Notes: a model not told the origin generated them from the letters alone. A stretch of 64,000 bases of DNA from Dolomedes plantarius (GCA_907164885.2 OU015492.1:192386039-192450038); one strand, 5' to 3'. Numbered from the stretch's first letter, positions 11,191 to 23,038 are shown. Numbers and translations: made by a program.

Positions 11191-12214
11191 TCTGAAATCT
11201 ACCCACGTATTTCACGTAGTGGATTGAAAGTACTGCTCTTGTTTATTATTCTAGAGTAAAAGTGGAGACTTAGGGAAAGTACCCTGGAAAAAGTAACAGG
11301 TTAAAAAAAATCGATCATCAAACTTCGTGAGGTATTTGGTATGTATCAGGTTTTGTGAAAATTTGATTTTATGTGATACATTTATAATATATAGAGGTAA
11401 AATATATATACTAAGTTATGTCATTTTGAATCAAAATTAAATGCATCATCGCTGAGCTTTGAAATAGCAAATATTAAACTGTTGTATATAGTAGACATAA
11501 GATAGTTTATACATTGCTTTATATAGCTCGTAATAAAGGAGGAGTAAAGTATAATTTAATTCATCATTTTAATGAGTAATGTATCACATCTGCTGATTAT
11601 TACAACGAGAAAATAAGAATAAATACCTTCATATATGTGTTAATAAGATTAAATACATTCATACTAACAAATCTGGATTAAACGTTTCATATCGGGCTAC
11701 TAGAGACAATAATCTTACCACTGTAAACGTATATTTATTTTGTGTTTATTGTCATTTATTTGTGTTTTATTGTCATTTATTTTGTAACTTTATCATTTTA
11801 ATCTAATACTTCTAATTCTTCTATGACTGCCAGGTTTACTTTTATAATAGAAAAATATATGTTCTCTGGATTTAAAATTAAATATGGTTTATGTATGGCA
11901 AAGTGAAATTTGCATTATATAGTAATGATATATTAAAAATTTAAAGCAGAGAATTATTAGAAACAATGTTGATTAAAGAAATTTGTTATCAAAATTCTGT
12001 GGATTAGCAGTGGACACCAACCCAATATAGCTTCAAGTTATCACCCGACAACAATAACCTTTACTGTTGTTTAGAGATATCAGATCATACTTCTATTTCT
12101 TTTCATTTTTTATTTTATTTACATTTATGAGAAATATTTCAGCACTGTGTATTTTGATAAAGAAAAATTTTCCTTCTAAAGGGAAGAGAATAGTAAAAAT
12201 CTGCATCTTGAAAT

Positions 12215-12237
12215 AGTTTCTAACAACGTTAGAAACT
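12215..12237. repeat. Perfect 10-bp hairpin
   Basis: AGTTTCTAAC and its exact reverse complement are separated by AAC. No flanking T-run was noted, and no function is assigned. Confidence 0.6.
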
Positions 12238-13044
12238 CTGAATTTGATGAAATTTATATCTCCTTAGAGTATAGAATTTCATTTATGGTAATAATATAAA
12301 TAATGAAAAATATATTCGAAGGAAATTTATTATGTTACAATGAACTAAATTTCAACAGTGGCCACTTAAAACATTGACTGAAGCGAAACATTTCAAAATG
12401 TTTTATTTATGAATTTAAAATTTTTGATGTCCTAAAGTTATATTCAATCTTTCTTAAACATATTTTCTGCTTAACGTAAGCAGTGATGAGTTATATAAAT
12501 TTTATTTATATTAACATTTATTCCTTTTTCTGACTCTATGATACGAAGAAAGGACAAATGAAGCTTTAAAGGATTTAATGTTATGAAATTTTTTAAATCG
12601 ATATATGTATTTTTAAGTAAAATTAATTTCCAATGTTTTAGATTGTTTTGAACTGAAATATTTACTTAATAAATACACTGTTCATCTAAAGTTCCTTACT
12701 TTATGGAATATCACTGCATGTGACATGTGCAACGCCATTTCAGAATAAAGCCATAAAAAAAGCACTTGGAAACGGAGTAATTGTGAATTTAGATCTATTT
12801 CATCCTATTTTAATGGTCCATGAAAGTGCAGTGGGTGATACGTAATTAAGCCTTAGGACAGCTATGAAAGTTACGTGCCTTAAAAGTTTTTCATATGTTC
12901 ATTTTAAGAAGTCATTCTTTAAAATCAGAACAAGGCAAAAGATTATTTTAACGTTGATACAAACTGCCAAAACCATTAATATCCTGCTTGTTGGTTTTCA
13001 AACAAATCTGTTACTTGGCTTCTAAATCCTTGTGTTCGAAAGTT

Positions 13045-13081
13045 GGACGATTGAAACCTTTGAGATCGGTTTCAATCGTCC
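13045..13081. repeat. Perfect 14-bp hairpin with 9-nt loop
   Basis: GGACGATTGAAACC and its exact reverse complement flank TTTGAGATC. It stands out against the AT-rich surroundings and is not part of a recognised transposon end. Confidence 0.8.
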
Positions 13082-13662
13082 TGCCATAATAAAAATAATT
13101 TTTTCTTCTAAAGGCGAGACGTTGTGTTTTCTACGCGGCTTTTAACTGTCGGATTTTTTTAACAATCTTTCGTAATCTGAAATCCACTTCACCCGAAAGT
13201 TGCGCAAAAGGATTCATATCGGATGTAAAGAGCAAATCTATTTACTGTACAGGAATGGCCTTAAACCAATCTGTAACAAACCGAAAAGTACAATACACTG
13301 AAAAGACAAAAAATCGTCAGAAAATACTACGAAAATTCTGGTAAAAACTTCCTTGATAAAATTAAGTACTTTTCTTTAAGATGTACAGCAATTAATTTAT
13401 GGTAGTTCAGTAGTTAGTCACAGTATAAATACAAAGTTTTATGTCTATAAAAGCATATTTTCATTTAAAGAATATTCATACAATAGACAAATTATTTTCT
13501 TAAGAGTAATTTGCATTTGCGTACGAATATTAATAAGTATCAACAAGCATTATTGACACATTTAAATCACCAAAATTTACTTTCATACAAACACTTTACT
13601 TTTTATATACTTCCTACAGATCATGATGCATTAATGAAAATTTACACTTAAATGCTCATTCT

Positions 13663-13992
13663 ATGCAAAAATCGCATTTCTTTGTTTCTCTAATCCTCGG
13701 TTATAATTTTTCGAAGAGTGTCTTCGAAGCTTTCCCCATTTCGATCAAGAAAAGTGACTATCCCTACTCAGACCATCTCTTCACAGAGGGTACTATCTTT
13801 TTAATAACAATCCTTGATTGGGCGGAGCAAGGTACTGTCCTGCCCAAGCAACCATCAGTCGTAAATGAAAGCAGGGCATTTAAGAAAGACTGCGAAAGCG
13901 CCTGTGGGAATTCAGAACCATCCTGCGGTTTTACAACTCTTTTTGTTTTGTGTATAATGTGTCTTCGTGATCGAAGTAGGCGCCTACATTGA
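13663..13992 (+). other. Unrecognised 109-codon open frame
   Basis: The longest uninterrupted frame not explained by a transposon between 11 and 18 kb, beginning MQKSHFFVSLILGYNF and containing several Cys in its last third. It is less AT-rich than its surroundings. No family was recognised, there is no clear hydrophobic anchor beyond the first 15 residues, and its length is near what chance allows in 64 kb. Confidence 0.15.
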
Positions 13993-14065
13993 GCAAGTTT
14001 GTCATTTCTAATGCAGAGATTGGCGAGGATGTTCAGTTATGTCATAGCTTTTATAGTTTAAAAGT

Positions 14066-14541
14066 CATAGGCGTAGCGTCGGGGGACACACGGGGGGCAC
14101 GTGCCCTCCTCAACTTAACTTCATATAAATTAAAACGTTAATAGAAGTTCAGTTAAAATCGGAAAATTGTAGAAAACTTTTAAGAAAGTTTTTTTCCCCG
14201 CTTTTTCAAACTGTGACACTGAAGATTCCGATTATATCTTTAGCTTTAACATAGTTTTTAACAGTGATAGGATCCATAACAAAAATTCGATGCTATATTT
14301 TTCTCATTTTATTTATATTATGTTTATTTTTCTCATTGTATAACATTTGAATACTACTCAAACATCAATTCTGTAAAGTCCTTAATGAATGGCCTTAAAT
14401 AAAGTCTTTAAAGGCCATCAATTCTTTAACTTATTTAAGGACCGTCCGGTAGTCAATGCACTGAGGAGGGCCCTAACTAAATTCAATTCATGTCCTCCCC
14501 CCCCCCCCCCCCGAAAAAAAAGTTAGCACTCTACGACTATG
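14066..14541. mobile_element. hAT-like MITE with poly-C tract
   Basis: Ends CATAGGCGTAGCGT and CATAGTCGTAGAGT are inverted copies. The flanking octamers TTAAAAGT and TTTATAGT match at six of eight positions, as expected for an aged hAT duplication. GGCGTAGC starts are frequent in hAT MITEs. A run of about 18 C followed by 8 A lies near the right end (about 14496-14521). Confidence 0.55.
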
Positions 14542-15582
14542 TTTATAGTACATAACATTAATGGATTATAAATGGTTCATCAAATGGTTAAGACACACAA
14601 AAACCAATAGCATACCATGACGTAAAACTTTCTAAGTAAGATGAATATAAGATGACTTTTTTTTTCGTGGCTTTCGTCTTACGTAGTTACAGATGGAATA
14701 GGAACCCTAACACTTTTATCCATAGGCGTCTCTTCTCCAGACTGCAGCATTTGCACCATATACACAATGTCAGCTAGCCGTCAGAATATGTTATGGTTGT
14801 CAGTTAGAGAACAACTGAAAAGGTCCTTTGTGCTGTTTTTTCGCCGTCAGTTGTTCCCGAAATCTCTAAAAGGTTTTATGAGCGTGTTTGATCTGTAACT
14901 ACTGTATAAAACGCTTTTGTTCCCTTTGTCCGGCCCAAAACCCATGTATCTTGCGATTAATTTGGCCCATTTCCTGAACGTGGTTTGATTTAGGCCCAAA
15001 TTACATCCATTTACAAATGACATCGCATACTGTTTATTCTCGAAATCTCCAGAGGAACTGAAATGTCGCGCATAGAGTTGATAATTAGCATCCTTATAAT
15101 CCATTCTCGTTAAAAGTCAGTTAACACAACTGAATGAAACAGTTTGTACGCTAAAACTTATCCATAGACGCTGCAGAATAGTGAACAATCCTATTTAATA
15201 TATGATGAAGTAGTATAGTAAATTAAGGCACTATTTATCTGAATTTATCTGTAGATAAATCAACAATATATCTTTTCATTAAAATCCTAGATAAAAATAA
15301 CAGCTAACAATATGAGCAATTTCCTTACTTAATAAAAAAAATGTATTTTGAGTGAGGAAATCTGTTAAAAACTAATTTATTCTTATTAATTTCTTTTTTT
15401 GACATTAAAATAACCACATCTCATTTACCTCTGCATAATAAAAATGAGAAAATAAAATCTTTATTTATATTTCTTGAAATAACCTTAAATCTAAAATGAA
15501 GTTTTACGAAGGATTAAATAAATTTTGAATGAGTGTAATTTTTTCTGTGCGAAAGAAGTTTCCTAATGTAATTATAATTTAC
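14542..15582. other. Unassigned non-coding DNA
   Basis: No transposon end or gene recognised. A minus-strand AATAAA (15460-15465) lies 120 bases downstream of the exon candidate at 15583-15787. Confidence 0.35.
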
Positions 15583-15787
15583 TTATAATTCACTATATTT
15601 ATTCAGAAAAGCAAAGTATTTAGAAATTTTGCTTTGTTTTTTTTCATCCATTGTATGAGAATGATCTTTGTTTAATAGCTCTGGAATATTTTCCAAGAAA
15701 AGATTTAGAATGCTTCCATTAATTGCGCGTTCAAACCATAACCGCGATTTGATGTCCATTTGGGAAATGAAACAATCGTTTGAATAT
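15583..15787 (-). CDS. Candidate terminal exon, unknown protein
   Basis: On the minus strand a CCCCAG acceptor precedes an open frame of about 67 codons containing SNDCFISQMDIKSRLWFERA and ending NKYSEL and TAA. A poly(A) signal follows at 15465-15460. The residue mix (Trp, Arg, Lys, Glu, Ser, few Phe/Ile runs) looks more protein-like than most AT-rich chance frames. The pyrimidine tract before the acceptor is weak and no family was recognised. Confidence 0.2.
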
Positions 15788-16399
15788 CTGGGGAATATTA
15801 TTCATAACTGTGATATTTTTATAAACGTTAAAGTGAAAGAATAGGATTAAAGATATAATTTTGCGATAGGAGAAGAATCGGATATATTATTTTTTAACGA
15901 AAATGTATAGTGGTGGAACACTAAATGAGACTGAACTGTGATGGAACTCTAAATTGAATTTTATTGCGATGAAACTCAAAATGAAACTTATTGTGATCAG
16001 CGAATTATTATATGACTAGAATTGTGCCCATTTGAAGTAAAGAAGATCAACAACATAGCATCGAAATGCAGTAGTTGAAATTGTAGCGAAGGGTGCCAAG
16101 TAGATGAGTTCGATTTTTGCATTGGCCATTGTTCATCTTCAATTGTAGGATTTTCAACAACAGTTCAGTGGTTTGAATCTTTTCATGATATTTCAAAGAC
16201 ATACTGTTTGATTTCTGCCTCCACAATATTTCAAATTATTAATGGAAGATAAATAAGAAATCGCCACGGTGTTGAAAATGGGTCACTTTAACACATTGGA
16301 AAACTGAAAAGAAGTTTTAAATTAATGATAATAATAACAGTAGTTTCTGAAGTTCACTGTTTCCTTTACCCTTAAGGTACTGTATATACTAAACAATGT
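15788..16399. other. Unassigned DNA with decayed coding look
   Basis: The minus strand between 16230 and 16020 has overlapping short open stretches (for example VENPTIEDEQWPMQKSNSS) that never join in one frame. It may be a decayed gene fragment or chance. Confidence 0.2.
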
Positions 16400-16860
16400 A
16401 CTCATCATTAACAAGATCCGACAAGGTTTTCTACACAAAACTATTTATTACAACACAATTAGACTACATAAATACCGTATTCGATCGCTAGCAGGCAACG
16501 GGGAGTTATTTATAGCGTGTGTTAATCCCGGTAGTTATATTACGGAAACACTACCAGAATTCAGCCACGCCACTGCTTGTACATACACCACACTAACCTT
16601 TCTGTCATCACTTTATGACCAGGTCGCTGGAAGGATAGCTAAATTTTAAACGCCTTCGGTAAACTTGATAATGTCGGGCTGCTGTACGGCAAAGCGATCT
16701 TCACTCCAATTTTTTTTCGTTCGCATATCGTCTCCGTCCGACCTCTTCTCGTAGTGTTTTCGCTCTCACCCTCAAGCATGTACGCTATCCACGGGGATTA
16801 TCATCTAGCAGAAAAGCGCCGCTCATTTGCCTAAGGCACTTCTTCTTCAAACGGTGATTT
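16400..16860 (-). repeat. Solo-LTR-like island
   Basis: On the minus strand this GC-richer island contains, in order, a TATA-like GCTATAAATAAC (near 16515), an AATAAATAG poly(A)-like signal (near 16448) and a possible CA end at 16401-16400. The promoter-to-polyadenylation order fits an LTR. No duplicated flanks, primer-binding site or retroviral protein is present, so a host promoter is the alternative. Confidence 0.35.
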
Positions 16861-18225
16861 ATTTAAACCAGGGGGGTTAATTTTGATCCAATACCTCAGA
16901 AGTTTACGATGTAGAGATTTAGAAAAATAAAAAATTTTCCCACTCGCAAGGAAAATGCTGCTCTTGGGGTTACTGCTCTCGAGGATAGAAAAATAATACA
17001 ATTCAGCCACAGGTCCTGTAAAAATGACCTTACAATGATGATGCCTCAGAATTCTAAAAAATTATAACTCACCCTAAGAAAAATAAGTAAACTCTTTATG
17101 GTTAAAAATTATAACAACTTAAAAAGTGTGCAGTTTGTATATAAAAAATAAAATAAAAAATCGTTCATCAAAATTCTTTGTCATAGGCTTAAAATAGAAA
17201 ATCTTTGTCATGCGAGGAATAGAATTCGAAAGATGAGTTCTTTTCGCATCATCGGTACAGATGAGTTACCCGAGTACCTGTTTCAAAGTTGAAGATCAGG
17301 GTACCAATATCCTCCAATATGCTGAAATCTTATCGACACGTATGATACTGAAATTAGGAATTTCCATCAAGCTATTCAGACACCTCGCCAGTAGAATACA
17401 GGATTACATGTACAATCCTATACATTATAAAAATATATGTACAGAATGTGATGTAGCATATTTTCCCCTTAACATAAAAAAACTTTGTTTGTAGAGGACG
17501 TCTTGCATTTTATTTATAGATTTGAGTCATTAAATACAATTAATTCTTTCATTTGAAGACACACATGCCTTATATATTTACGTTTTTAAATATTCTATAG
17601 TCTGTAGTTCTTAAAAGGAGATGCGTGCTTTAAAACACAAAACGAAAACCTTTTATGAAATACATTAATTTTTAAAAAGGGAAAAGCGTATGTGTGAGTA
17701 ATAAAAACACCATCCTGTATCATTCCTGTAAGATGTATAAATTTTTCAATAAAGACATTTACTTTCAAACATAATACTTTCAAAGCTTTTAAAAGCAATT
17801 GAAAAACAGGGTTGCCTTAATGTTCTTTCGTTTGAGAGCTTTGCGTTTGTGATAAGTCTAACATGAAAAAGCGGAAATGTGTCCAATAAAAAATCACTGC
17901 GAAAATAAAACCGAATAGACTATCAAGAATGGATGAAGCAAAATTGTACGTCGCTCTTTGCACTTACGTTGCAAAAGTAAGTGCATTTATGAAACAGAAT
18001 ATTTTCTTTTTTAGGTCTCGTACGATATAAAATAGAGGCTTTCGGTCAGAAATCCTATGGCATTCCATTTTCGGTTACGCTGAAGGTTGAAAACATAGCC
18101 AGTTTTAAACGTTTGTTGTGGATTTTATGTGACAATTTGAGAAAAAAATAGGCACTAGATCTTTTCTATAGACACATATCCATATTTATTACTCTCACAG
18201 GAATAAAACAGACAAATGTCTAAAA
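16861..18225. other. Unassigned AT-rich DNA
   Basis: No gene or transposon recognised. A 9-bp perfect hairpin (TGCACTTAC and its complement, 17959-17985) is the only structure noted. The open frame at 17261-17494 has no recognisable family. Confidence 0.35.
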
Positions 18226-18238
18226 GAATATATATATT

Positions 18239-18288
<50 letters not shown>
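18226..18288. repeat. (TA)n microsatellite
   Basis: TA dinucleotide run with one G interruption, directly left of the pogo-like MITE. Confidence 0.95.
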
Positions 18289-18291
<3 letters not shown>

Positions 18292-18456
18292 TGGAATCTC
18301 GATCGATCATTTTCGGATCCATCGTTTTTCCGTATGTACCGTTCATTTTATCCAGTCCCAACGATCATATTGCTTTGTTATGTTTCAGCTTCTATCGTTT
18401 TCCCGCATTTATCGTTCATTTCAATCGGTCCCTTGAAAAACGATAGATCGAGATTC

Positions 18457-18460
<4 letters not shown>
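18289..18460. mobile_element. pogo/Tigger-like MITE
   Basis: Inverted ends CAGTGGAATCTCGATCGATC and AGTGGAATCTCGATCTATCG lie between TA runs. CAGTGGAATCTC ends resemble pogo/Tigger elements, which target TA. The interior contains a direct duplication of an ATCGTTTT-CCG-GTTCATTT-CCC block (about 18320-18360 and 18397-18432), so the element is both inverted and tandem. Confidence 0.7.

Positions 18461-18495
<35 letters not shown>
18461..18495. repeat. (TA)n microsatellite
   Basis: TA run on the right side of the pogo-like MITE. Confidence 0.95.
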
Positions 18496-18501
<6 letters not shown>

Positions 18502-18672
18502 ATCTATACTTTTTGCTACTTATTTATTTATTTCAAACAATCAAAGTCAGAGTATTAATTATTTTTAACTTATTCCTTATATTTCAAACGTATAGTGGTT
18601 AGTATTGCGTTGTGTAATAATTCACCTAACTAAAACAATTACCTAGATTCTGTGGCTAACAGAAATTCACAA
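18496..18672 (-). repeat. Inverted copy of the repeat at 24530
   Basis: The reverse complement matches 24530-24710, sharing GAATTTCTGTTAGCCACAGA, CACAACGCAATACTAACCAC and AAGGAATAAGTT. The family is unknown; the AATAAG and A-rich tail could mark a retroelement end. Confidence 0.75.
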
Positions 18673-19063
18673 ATGATTACGCACCAAACATCACAGACAA
18701 AATTTTAACTGAGGGAAAGAAACCAAAATTTTTATTCATTACTATTCACACAAATTAATAAAATCTTATCACCTTACGTTAAACAATTGAATTTAGAGAA
18801 ATCTTATCTTATTGCCTTAACTTCTTTATACATCAATATACACATACATATTAATAATATCACTCGTTCTACTTGTAACATAATATTAACTAATAATATC
18901 CCTCATAATAAATTAATACGTATCATCTTGAATAACACAAAGAAAAAAAATGGCCACAATAAAAAAGAAAAAAATTGAGATTGACTGACCAAAAAAAACT
19001 TTAAAAAAATATTAAATTAAATTAAGCCATGACTAAAAAAAACTTATCTTATCGGATAGCTTA
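18673..19063. other. Unassigned AT-rich DNA
   Basis: No gene recognised. A-rich, low-complexity sequence up to the start of direct repeat A. Confidence 0.35.
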
Positions 19064-19870
19064 AAAGCCTCGAGATCACTTCTATGCTCCATCGTCTTCG
19101 TACACCGGGAGAGTCAATACTCCAGGTCCAGGGTCTTTGTTCAAATATCTTCATCATGGCGTTCTACGCAGTTCCCGTAGGTACCGAACAGGCAGTATGG
19201 ATTATGACAGAGACAACCAGCTAGAGATTCCGTCAGCGAGACAACCAGGAAAAAAGGAAATGTTCCCTTATTTTTTTGTGTGCAGCCTTTTTATAATCTT
19301 TTTTAGTCCATTCCACGTGACACTTTTAAATACATCATCTGTGGCTGTTACTGGCCGCAAGCATGTCCAAGAGCTTCTGACCCTCTCACATCCGGGTACA
19401 ACCATATGGAGGAGCCCCAGGTGGTCCTCTTATCAGTATATTCCTTTGCAAAAAGTGGGTAAAGTCGTCTCTTTTTTTTGAATGCAACTGAATAAACTGT
19501 ATCGACATTTTTTTAAAGATTCTCGAGAAGCACTTCTGTGTTTCAAACCAATACGTGATAATTTGAAATATATATATATAAAGAGAAAAAGGAAGCGTAT
19601 AAAACTCAAAACTAAATAGGGGAAAAATAAATAAAAAGACTAAACAACGCTTAATTTAAAAAAACTTTACCTTGAGTCAGTCAATTCACATGAAAAAAAA
19701 ATTAAAATAAATTGAAAATTGTCAGTCAATCAAACACTAAAGTACATTAAATTCCTGCATGTTACATTTATAGTACATAAAATATGATTTATCATTTGCT
19801 CAACTTTCATGAATGGCACTTCAATTAATTCGCGCGAAAATTAATCTAATGACAATCATCAAAGTTAAAC
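19064..19870 (-). repeat. ~0.8-kb direct repeat, copy A
   Basis: Collinear with copy B at 20880-22049 once the hAT MITE there is removed. Shared landmarks are CTCGAG, ACAGAGACAACCAGCTAGAG, a TA run, and an end at ATCAAAGTTAAA. The copies differ by many substitutions and small indels, so the duplication is old. Neither copy starts TG or ends CA, so they are not simple LTRs. Confidence 0.85.
19220..19545 (-). pseudogene. Decayed coding segment in repeat A
   Basis: Homologous to the better-preserved segment in copy B. Readable pieces include KKRDDFTHFLQRN, LIRGPPGAPPYGCTRM, a stop, then EGQKLLDMLAASNS, after which an extra base breaks the frame. The stop after the TRM/TQM position is shared with copy B. 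The family is not firmly recognised. Confidence 0.45.
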
Positions 19871-20879
19871 AATAGGTGGAGAAAATTATTAAAGTATTTA
19901 ATTCACTGTATATTTAATTTATATATATTTTTAATTATAAAGCTATACACAACAATACCTCCCCTTTAATCTAAAAAAATTTGGGAACCAAAATTTTTCG
20001 TAAGTGTAAAAAAATTTATACAAAATTTATGTTGCATGAGACACAACAAAACACATACCAGAAACAAGATTTCACCGCACAATTAATTCAATAAAAATTA
20101 CTGAATTGTATACTTTGACGATTGCAAACACATGTATATAATAGCTGATGCATAACACAATAAAAATTATATGACTACTCTGAAAAACCCCACACTTGTG
20201 ACATTTAACTACACTGATATAATTGAATTTGAACTACCTGTTATCATTCTCATTGGAACTGATTCTTAAAATCAACAGTCTCTTAAACTACATTCTTATC
20301 AGTCAATTTTTCAAGATTCTTGTAGGTGTAAAAATATAGTTGAGATCAGGACTGCATGGTAACGAAACACTTGCGCTGGGTTAGCTACTCCCTGCCGGTG
20401 ACGTAAAGGCCTATGCATATGAATTCTTCGATCCCGACCTGACGTCTTTCTTCCTTACACCATTCCTCCTTGGATACGTTCGATGTCACATCATCTAATT
20501 GTACTGTTACTTGTATCCTCTAAACACTATCGTTGCTCAACGTCTCATCAATTACATGTATGTGTACTTATATATAATTGTTACCAATAACCAGGGTTTG
20601 TCACGAAAAAAGTAACCATGAAAATGAACATATATATTTATCTACTAAACACAAAATATCTAAAAAAAATCAATAAAACAAAATGTGCTTTATACAAAAC
20701 GAAGCGAAATACATCAGTACTCATATCAATATAAAATAAAATAAAATAACATACAATCATGACACTGAATCAAATGGAAACAAACTCCTTGTTCGAAACT
20801 TAAGAATGAGTAACAAAACCATTGCTATTTCGAGGCTAAAAAAATTTTTAAAAATAAAAATTAACTGAAAGGGGAGCTT
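19871..20879. other. Spacer between direct repeats A and B
   Basis: AT-rich. On the minus strand AAAGGGGAGG (near 19965) resembles an LTR-retrotransposon polypurine tract, and 20330-20520 is a GC-richer, promoter-like island. No reverse transcriptase, integrase or protease motif was seen. Confidence 0.3.
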
Positions 20880-21046
20880 GAGCCTCGAGGTAACTTAATG
20901 TAACTACATCTTCATCTGACATCGGGAAAGAATCTACTCCAGCTCCAGGTCTTTACTCAATCTTCTTCATAATGGCGTTCTTCGAAAGTTCTCGTCAGCT
21001 CCGAACAACCGGCAGCATTGATTAGGACAGAGACAACCAGCTAGAG

Positions 21047-21369
21047 CAGGGGTGTCAAAATCAAAGGCTACCTTGGGCCAAACAAACAAGGTTTAACTAT
21101 AGGTGAGCATAAAAAAATCAATATTAATAGAAACGTAGGTTTACTTACCTAATTACAGTATATTCAACATAAATATATGCATTTTGTTTAATAATAGCAA
21201 AAAAAAGGAGTATCATTTAAAAAAACATTTTGCGAATTCTTCCTATCTTATTATAATTCTGCGTCGGTTATTTTATTATATATTATTGTGTGCCAATATA
21301 TTGGCCGGGCCGCAAAAATGTTCGTCGTGGGCCACATGCGTCCCGCGGGCCGCGAGATTGACACCCCTG
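21047..21369. mobile_element. hAT MITE with perfect 8-bp target duplication
   Basis: The inverted ends CAGGGGTGTCAAAATCAAAG and CAGGGGTGTCAATCTCGCGG are flanked by AGCTAGAG on both sides (21039-21046, 21370-21377), the 8-bp duplication typical of hAT. GGCCGGGCCGCAAAAATG and a CCCGCGGGCCGCG block near the right end are common in Charlie-like hAT MITEs. It splits repeat B and is younger than the A/B duplication, since A lacks it. Confidence 0.93.
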
Positions 21370-21377
21370 AGCTAGAG

Positions 21378-21710
21378 CTTCCGTCAGCGAGACAACCAGG
21401 AAAAAAGGAAATGTTCCCATATTTTTTGTGTGCAGCCTTTTTATAATCTTTTTTAGTTCATTCCACGTGGCACTTTTAATTACATCATCTGTGCTGTTAC
21501 TGGCCGCAAGCATGTCCAACACCTTCTGACCCTCTCACATCTGGGTAAAACCATATGGGGTAGCCCCAGATGGTCCTCTTACCAGTTCATTCCTTTGCAA
21601 AAAGTGGGTAAATTCGTCTCTTTTTTTTAATGCAACTGAATAAACTGAATCGCCATTTTTTTTTAAGATTCTCGAGAAGCACTTCTGTGTTTCAAACCAA
21701 TACGTGATAA
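21378..21710 (-). pseudogene. Decayed coding segment in repeat B, family uncertain
   Basis: On the minus strand about 110 codons read through with one stop: ETQKCFSRILKKNGDSVYSV, KKRDEFTHFLQRNELVRG, PSGATPYGFTQM, stop, EGQKVLDMLAASNSTDDVIK, then SATWNELKKIIKRLHTKN. The GATP and VLDML spacing faintly recalls an ankyrin repeat, but this is weak. The hAT MITE cuts it at its C-terminal side. The gene source is unknown; it may be a host gene fragment carried by the repeat. Confidence 0.45.

Positions 21711-21716
<6 letters not shown>

Positions 21717-21763
<47 letters not shown>
21717..21763. repeat. (TA)n microsatellite in repeat B
   Basis: A TA run of over 20 units. The matching site in copy A has only a few units. 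Confidence 0.95.
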
Positions 21764-21766
<3 letters not shown>

Positions 21767-22049
21767 AAAAAATAAGCGTATAAAACTTAAAAATAAAAAG
21801 GGGGAAAATAAATAAAAAGACTAAACAAAGCTTAATTTAAAAAAACTTTACCTTGAGTCAGTCAATCCACATGAAAAAAAAAATTAAAATAAATTGAAAA
21901 TTGTCAGTCAATCAAACTTTAAAATACATTAAATTCTTGCATGTTACATTTAGTACATAAAACATGATTTATCATTTGCTCAACTTTCATGAGTGTCACT
22001 ACAATTAATTCGCGCGAAAATTAATCTAATGACACCCATCAAAGTTAAA

Positions 22050-22861
22050 AATATATACATATATATATGGGGGGCTCTGCATGTATGTATCGATGAAGGT
22101 AATTTTTCTATAGAATAAATATTAAAGGTTTGCGGTCGACAAAAAGTTTTTCATTTACACTTAGAAATAAATGTAATGAGGGAAGACCAACTTGTGCGGT
22201 TGCGGTAAATGGGTTATAAGGCATTGCACGTGGATAAATTAATCTTTCTGCAGTGGAAAAAAATGCTTAAGCAAACTTTTTGGCAAACAATTCTGCATGA
22301 CATTTTGGGATTATCTAATTTTATAAGGTGTAGGATCGTACGTAGGATTTTGTATTCTACTGGCAAGGTGTCTGAAAATCTTGCTGGAAATTCCGAATTC
22401 CGGTTTCATACCTGTTGATAAGTGACGAAATCGTTTGAATAGTTATGAAGGGTGCCATAGTGTATATAGCACTATGGTGTCCAAATAAAATTTGAAGAAT
22501 TAGGATTTAGAGAAAGGCTCTTGATATCTTTCAGGCACATTATGAGGTCTGCATTTGATTACCTGTAGGTCCCGAGTAATACACACTTAACAGGAACTTG
22601 GCATTGATGGTGGCAGATCTCGAGTTGCAGTCCTCTCAGCGAAGTGTTTTAAGGGTCTACAGAAAGTGTGAAGTATTTATGAATTTCTGAAATTATACAA
22701 TTAGAGGTCTCCTGGAACTAAAAACTATTTATCAACCCCTAAACCGGAGGAGATTACCTCTTGCACATTTTATTCTTCGTATCATATCAGTGATCTTCGA
22801 CGCATGCTAGGATAAAAATGAAGTTTACTTTGATTTACCTGGCTGCATTAACTTGTTTCAG
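22050..22861. other. Unassigned DNA
   Basis: No gene recognised. A short hairpin (CCATAGTG and its complement, 22455-22477) is present. It is less AT-rich than the flanking sequence in places. Confidence 0.3.
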
Positions 22862-22963
22862 GCGTACGTATTGAGCACGGGGAAAGGAATTGTGTTTCAT
22901 AATGGATTTTACTGATTATGCACAAGAAAGCGGACAATTTTCAGAGCTGAGCAACACGTGCAG
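22862..22963 (+). other. Candidate 5' exon with start codon
   Basis: Bounded by an acceptor-like TTAACTTGTTTCAG and a donor-like CAG/GTATTT. From ATG at 22902 the frame reads MDFTDYAQESGQFSELSNTC to the donor. The residue mix is protein-like, but only 21 codons are available and no next exon was identified, so this is a splice-signal-based guess. Confidence 0.18.
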
Positions 22964-22990
22964 GTATTTTAAGGTAAAAAAAAGAAAAAG

Positions 22991-22995
<5 letters not shown>

Positions 22996-23026
<31 letters not shown>

Positions 23027-23038
23027 TTATTTATTTAT
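22996..23038. repeat. (TA)n then (TTTA)n microsatellite
   Basis: TA run followed by four TTTA-type units. Confidence 0.9.

Larger units (their letters stand above)
11221..14065. other. Unassigned AT-rich DNA
   Basis: Intron- or intergenic-like sequence. Apart from the hairpins and open frame listed separately, no transposon end, RNA gene or protein motif was recognised. Confidence 0.4.
20880..22049 (-). repeat. ~0.8-kb direct repeat, copy B (interrupted)
   Basis: Second copy of the 19064-19870 segment, in the same orientation about 1.8 kb away. It is lengthened by a hAT MITE (21047-21369) and a longer TA run (21717-21763). Confidence 0.85.

Noticed and set aside
18155..18558. Open frames rich in YIYIYI
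   Set aside because: They are translations of TA microsatellites, as are those at 8232, 31736, 42447, 43004 and 54194.
19064..22049. LTR retrotransposon made of the two direct repeats
   Set aside because: The copies lack TG...CA ends, the interior is only 1 kb without retroelement motifs, and both repeats carry the same coding-like remnant.
22818..22874. Short frame beginning like a signal peptide (MKFTLIYLAALTCF)
   Set aside because: It stops after 18 codons and overlaps the acceptor-like site at 22861; no mature domain follows.
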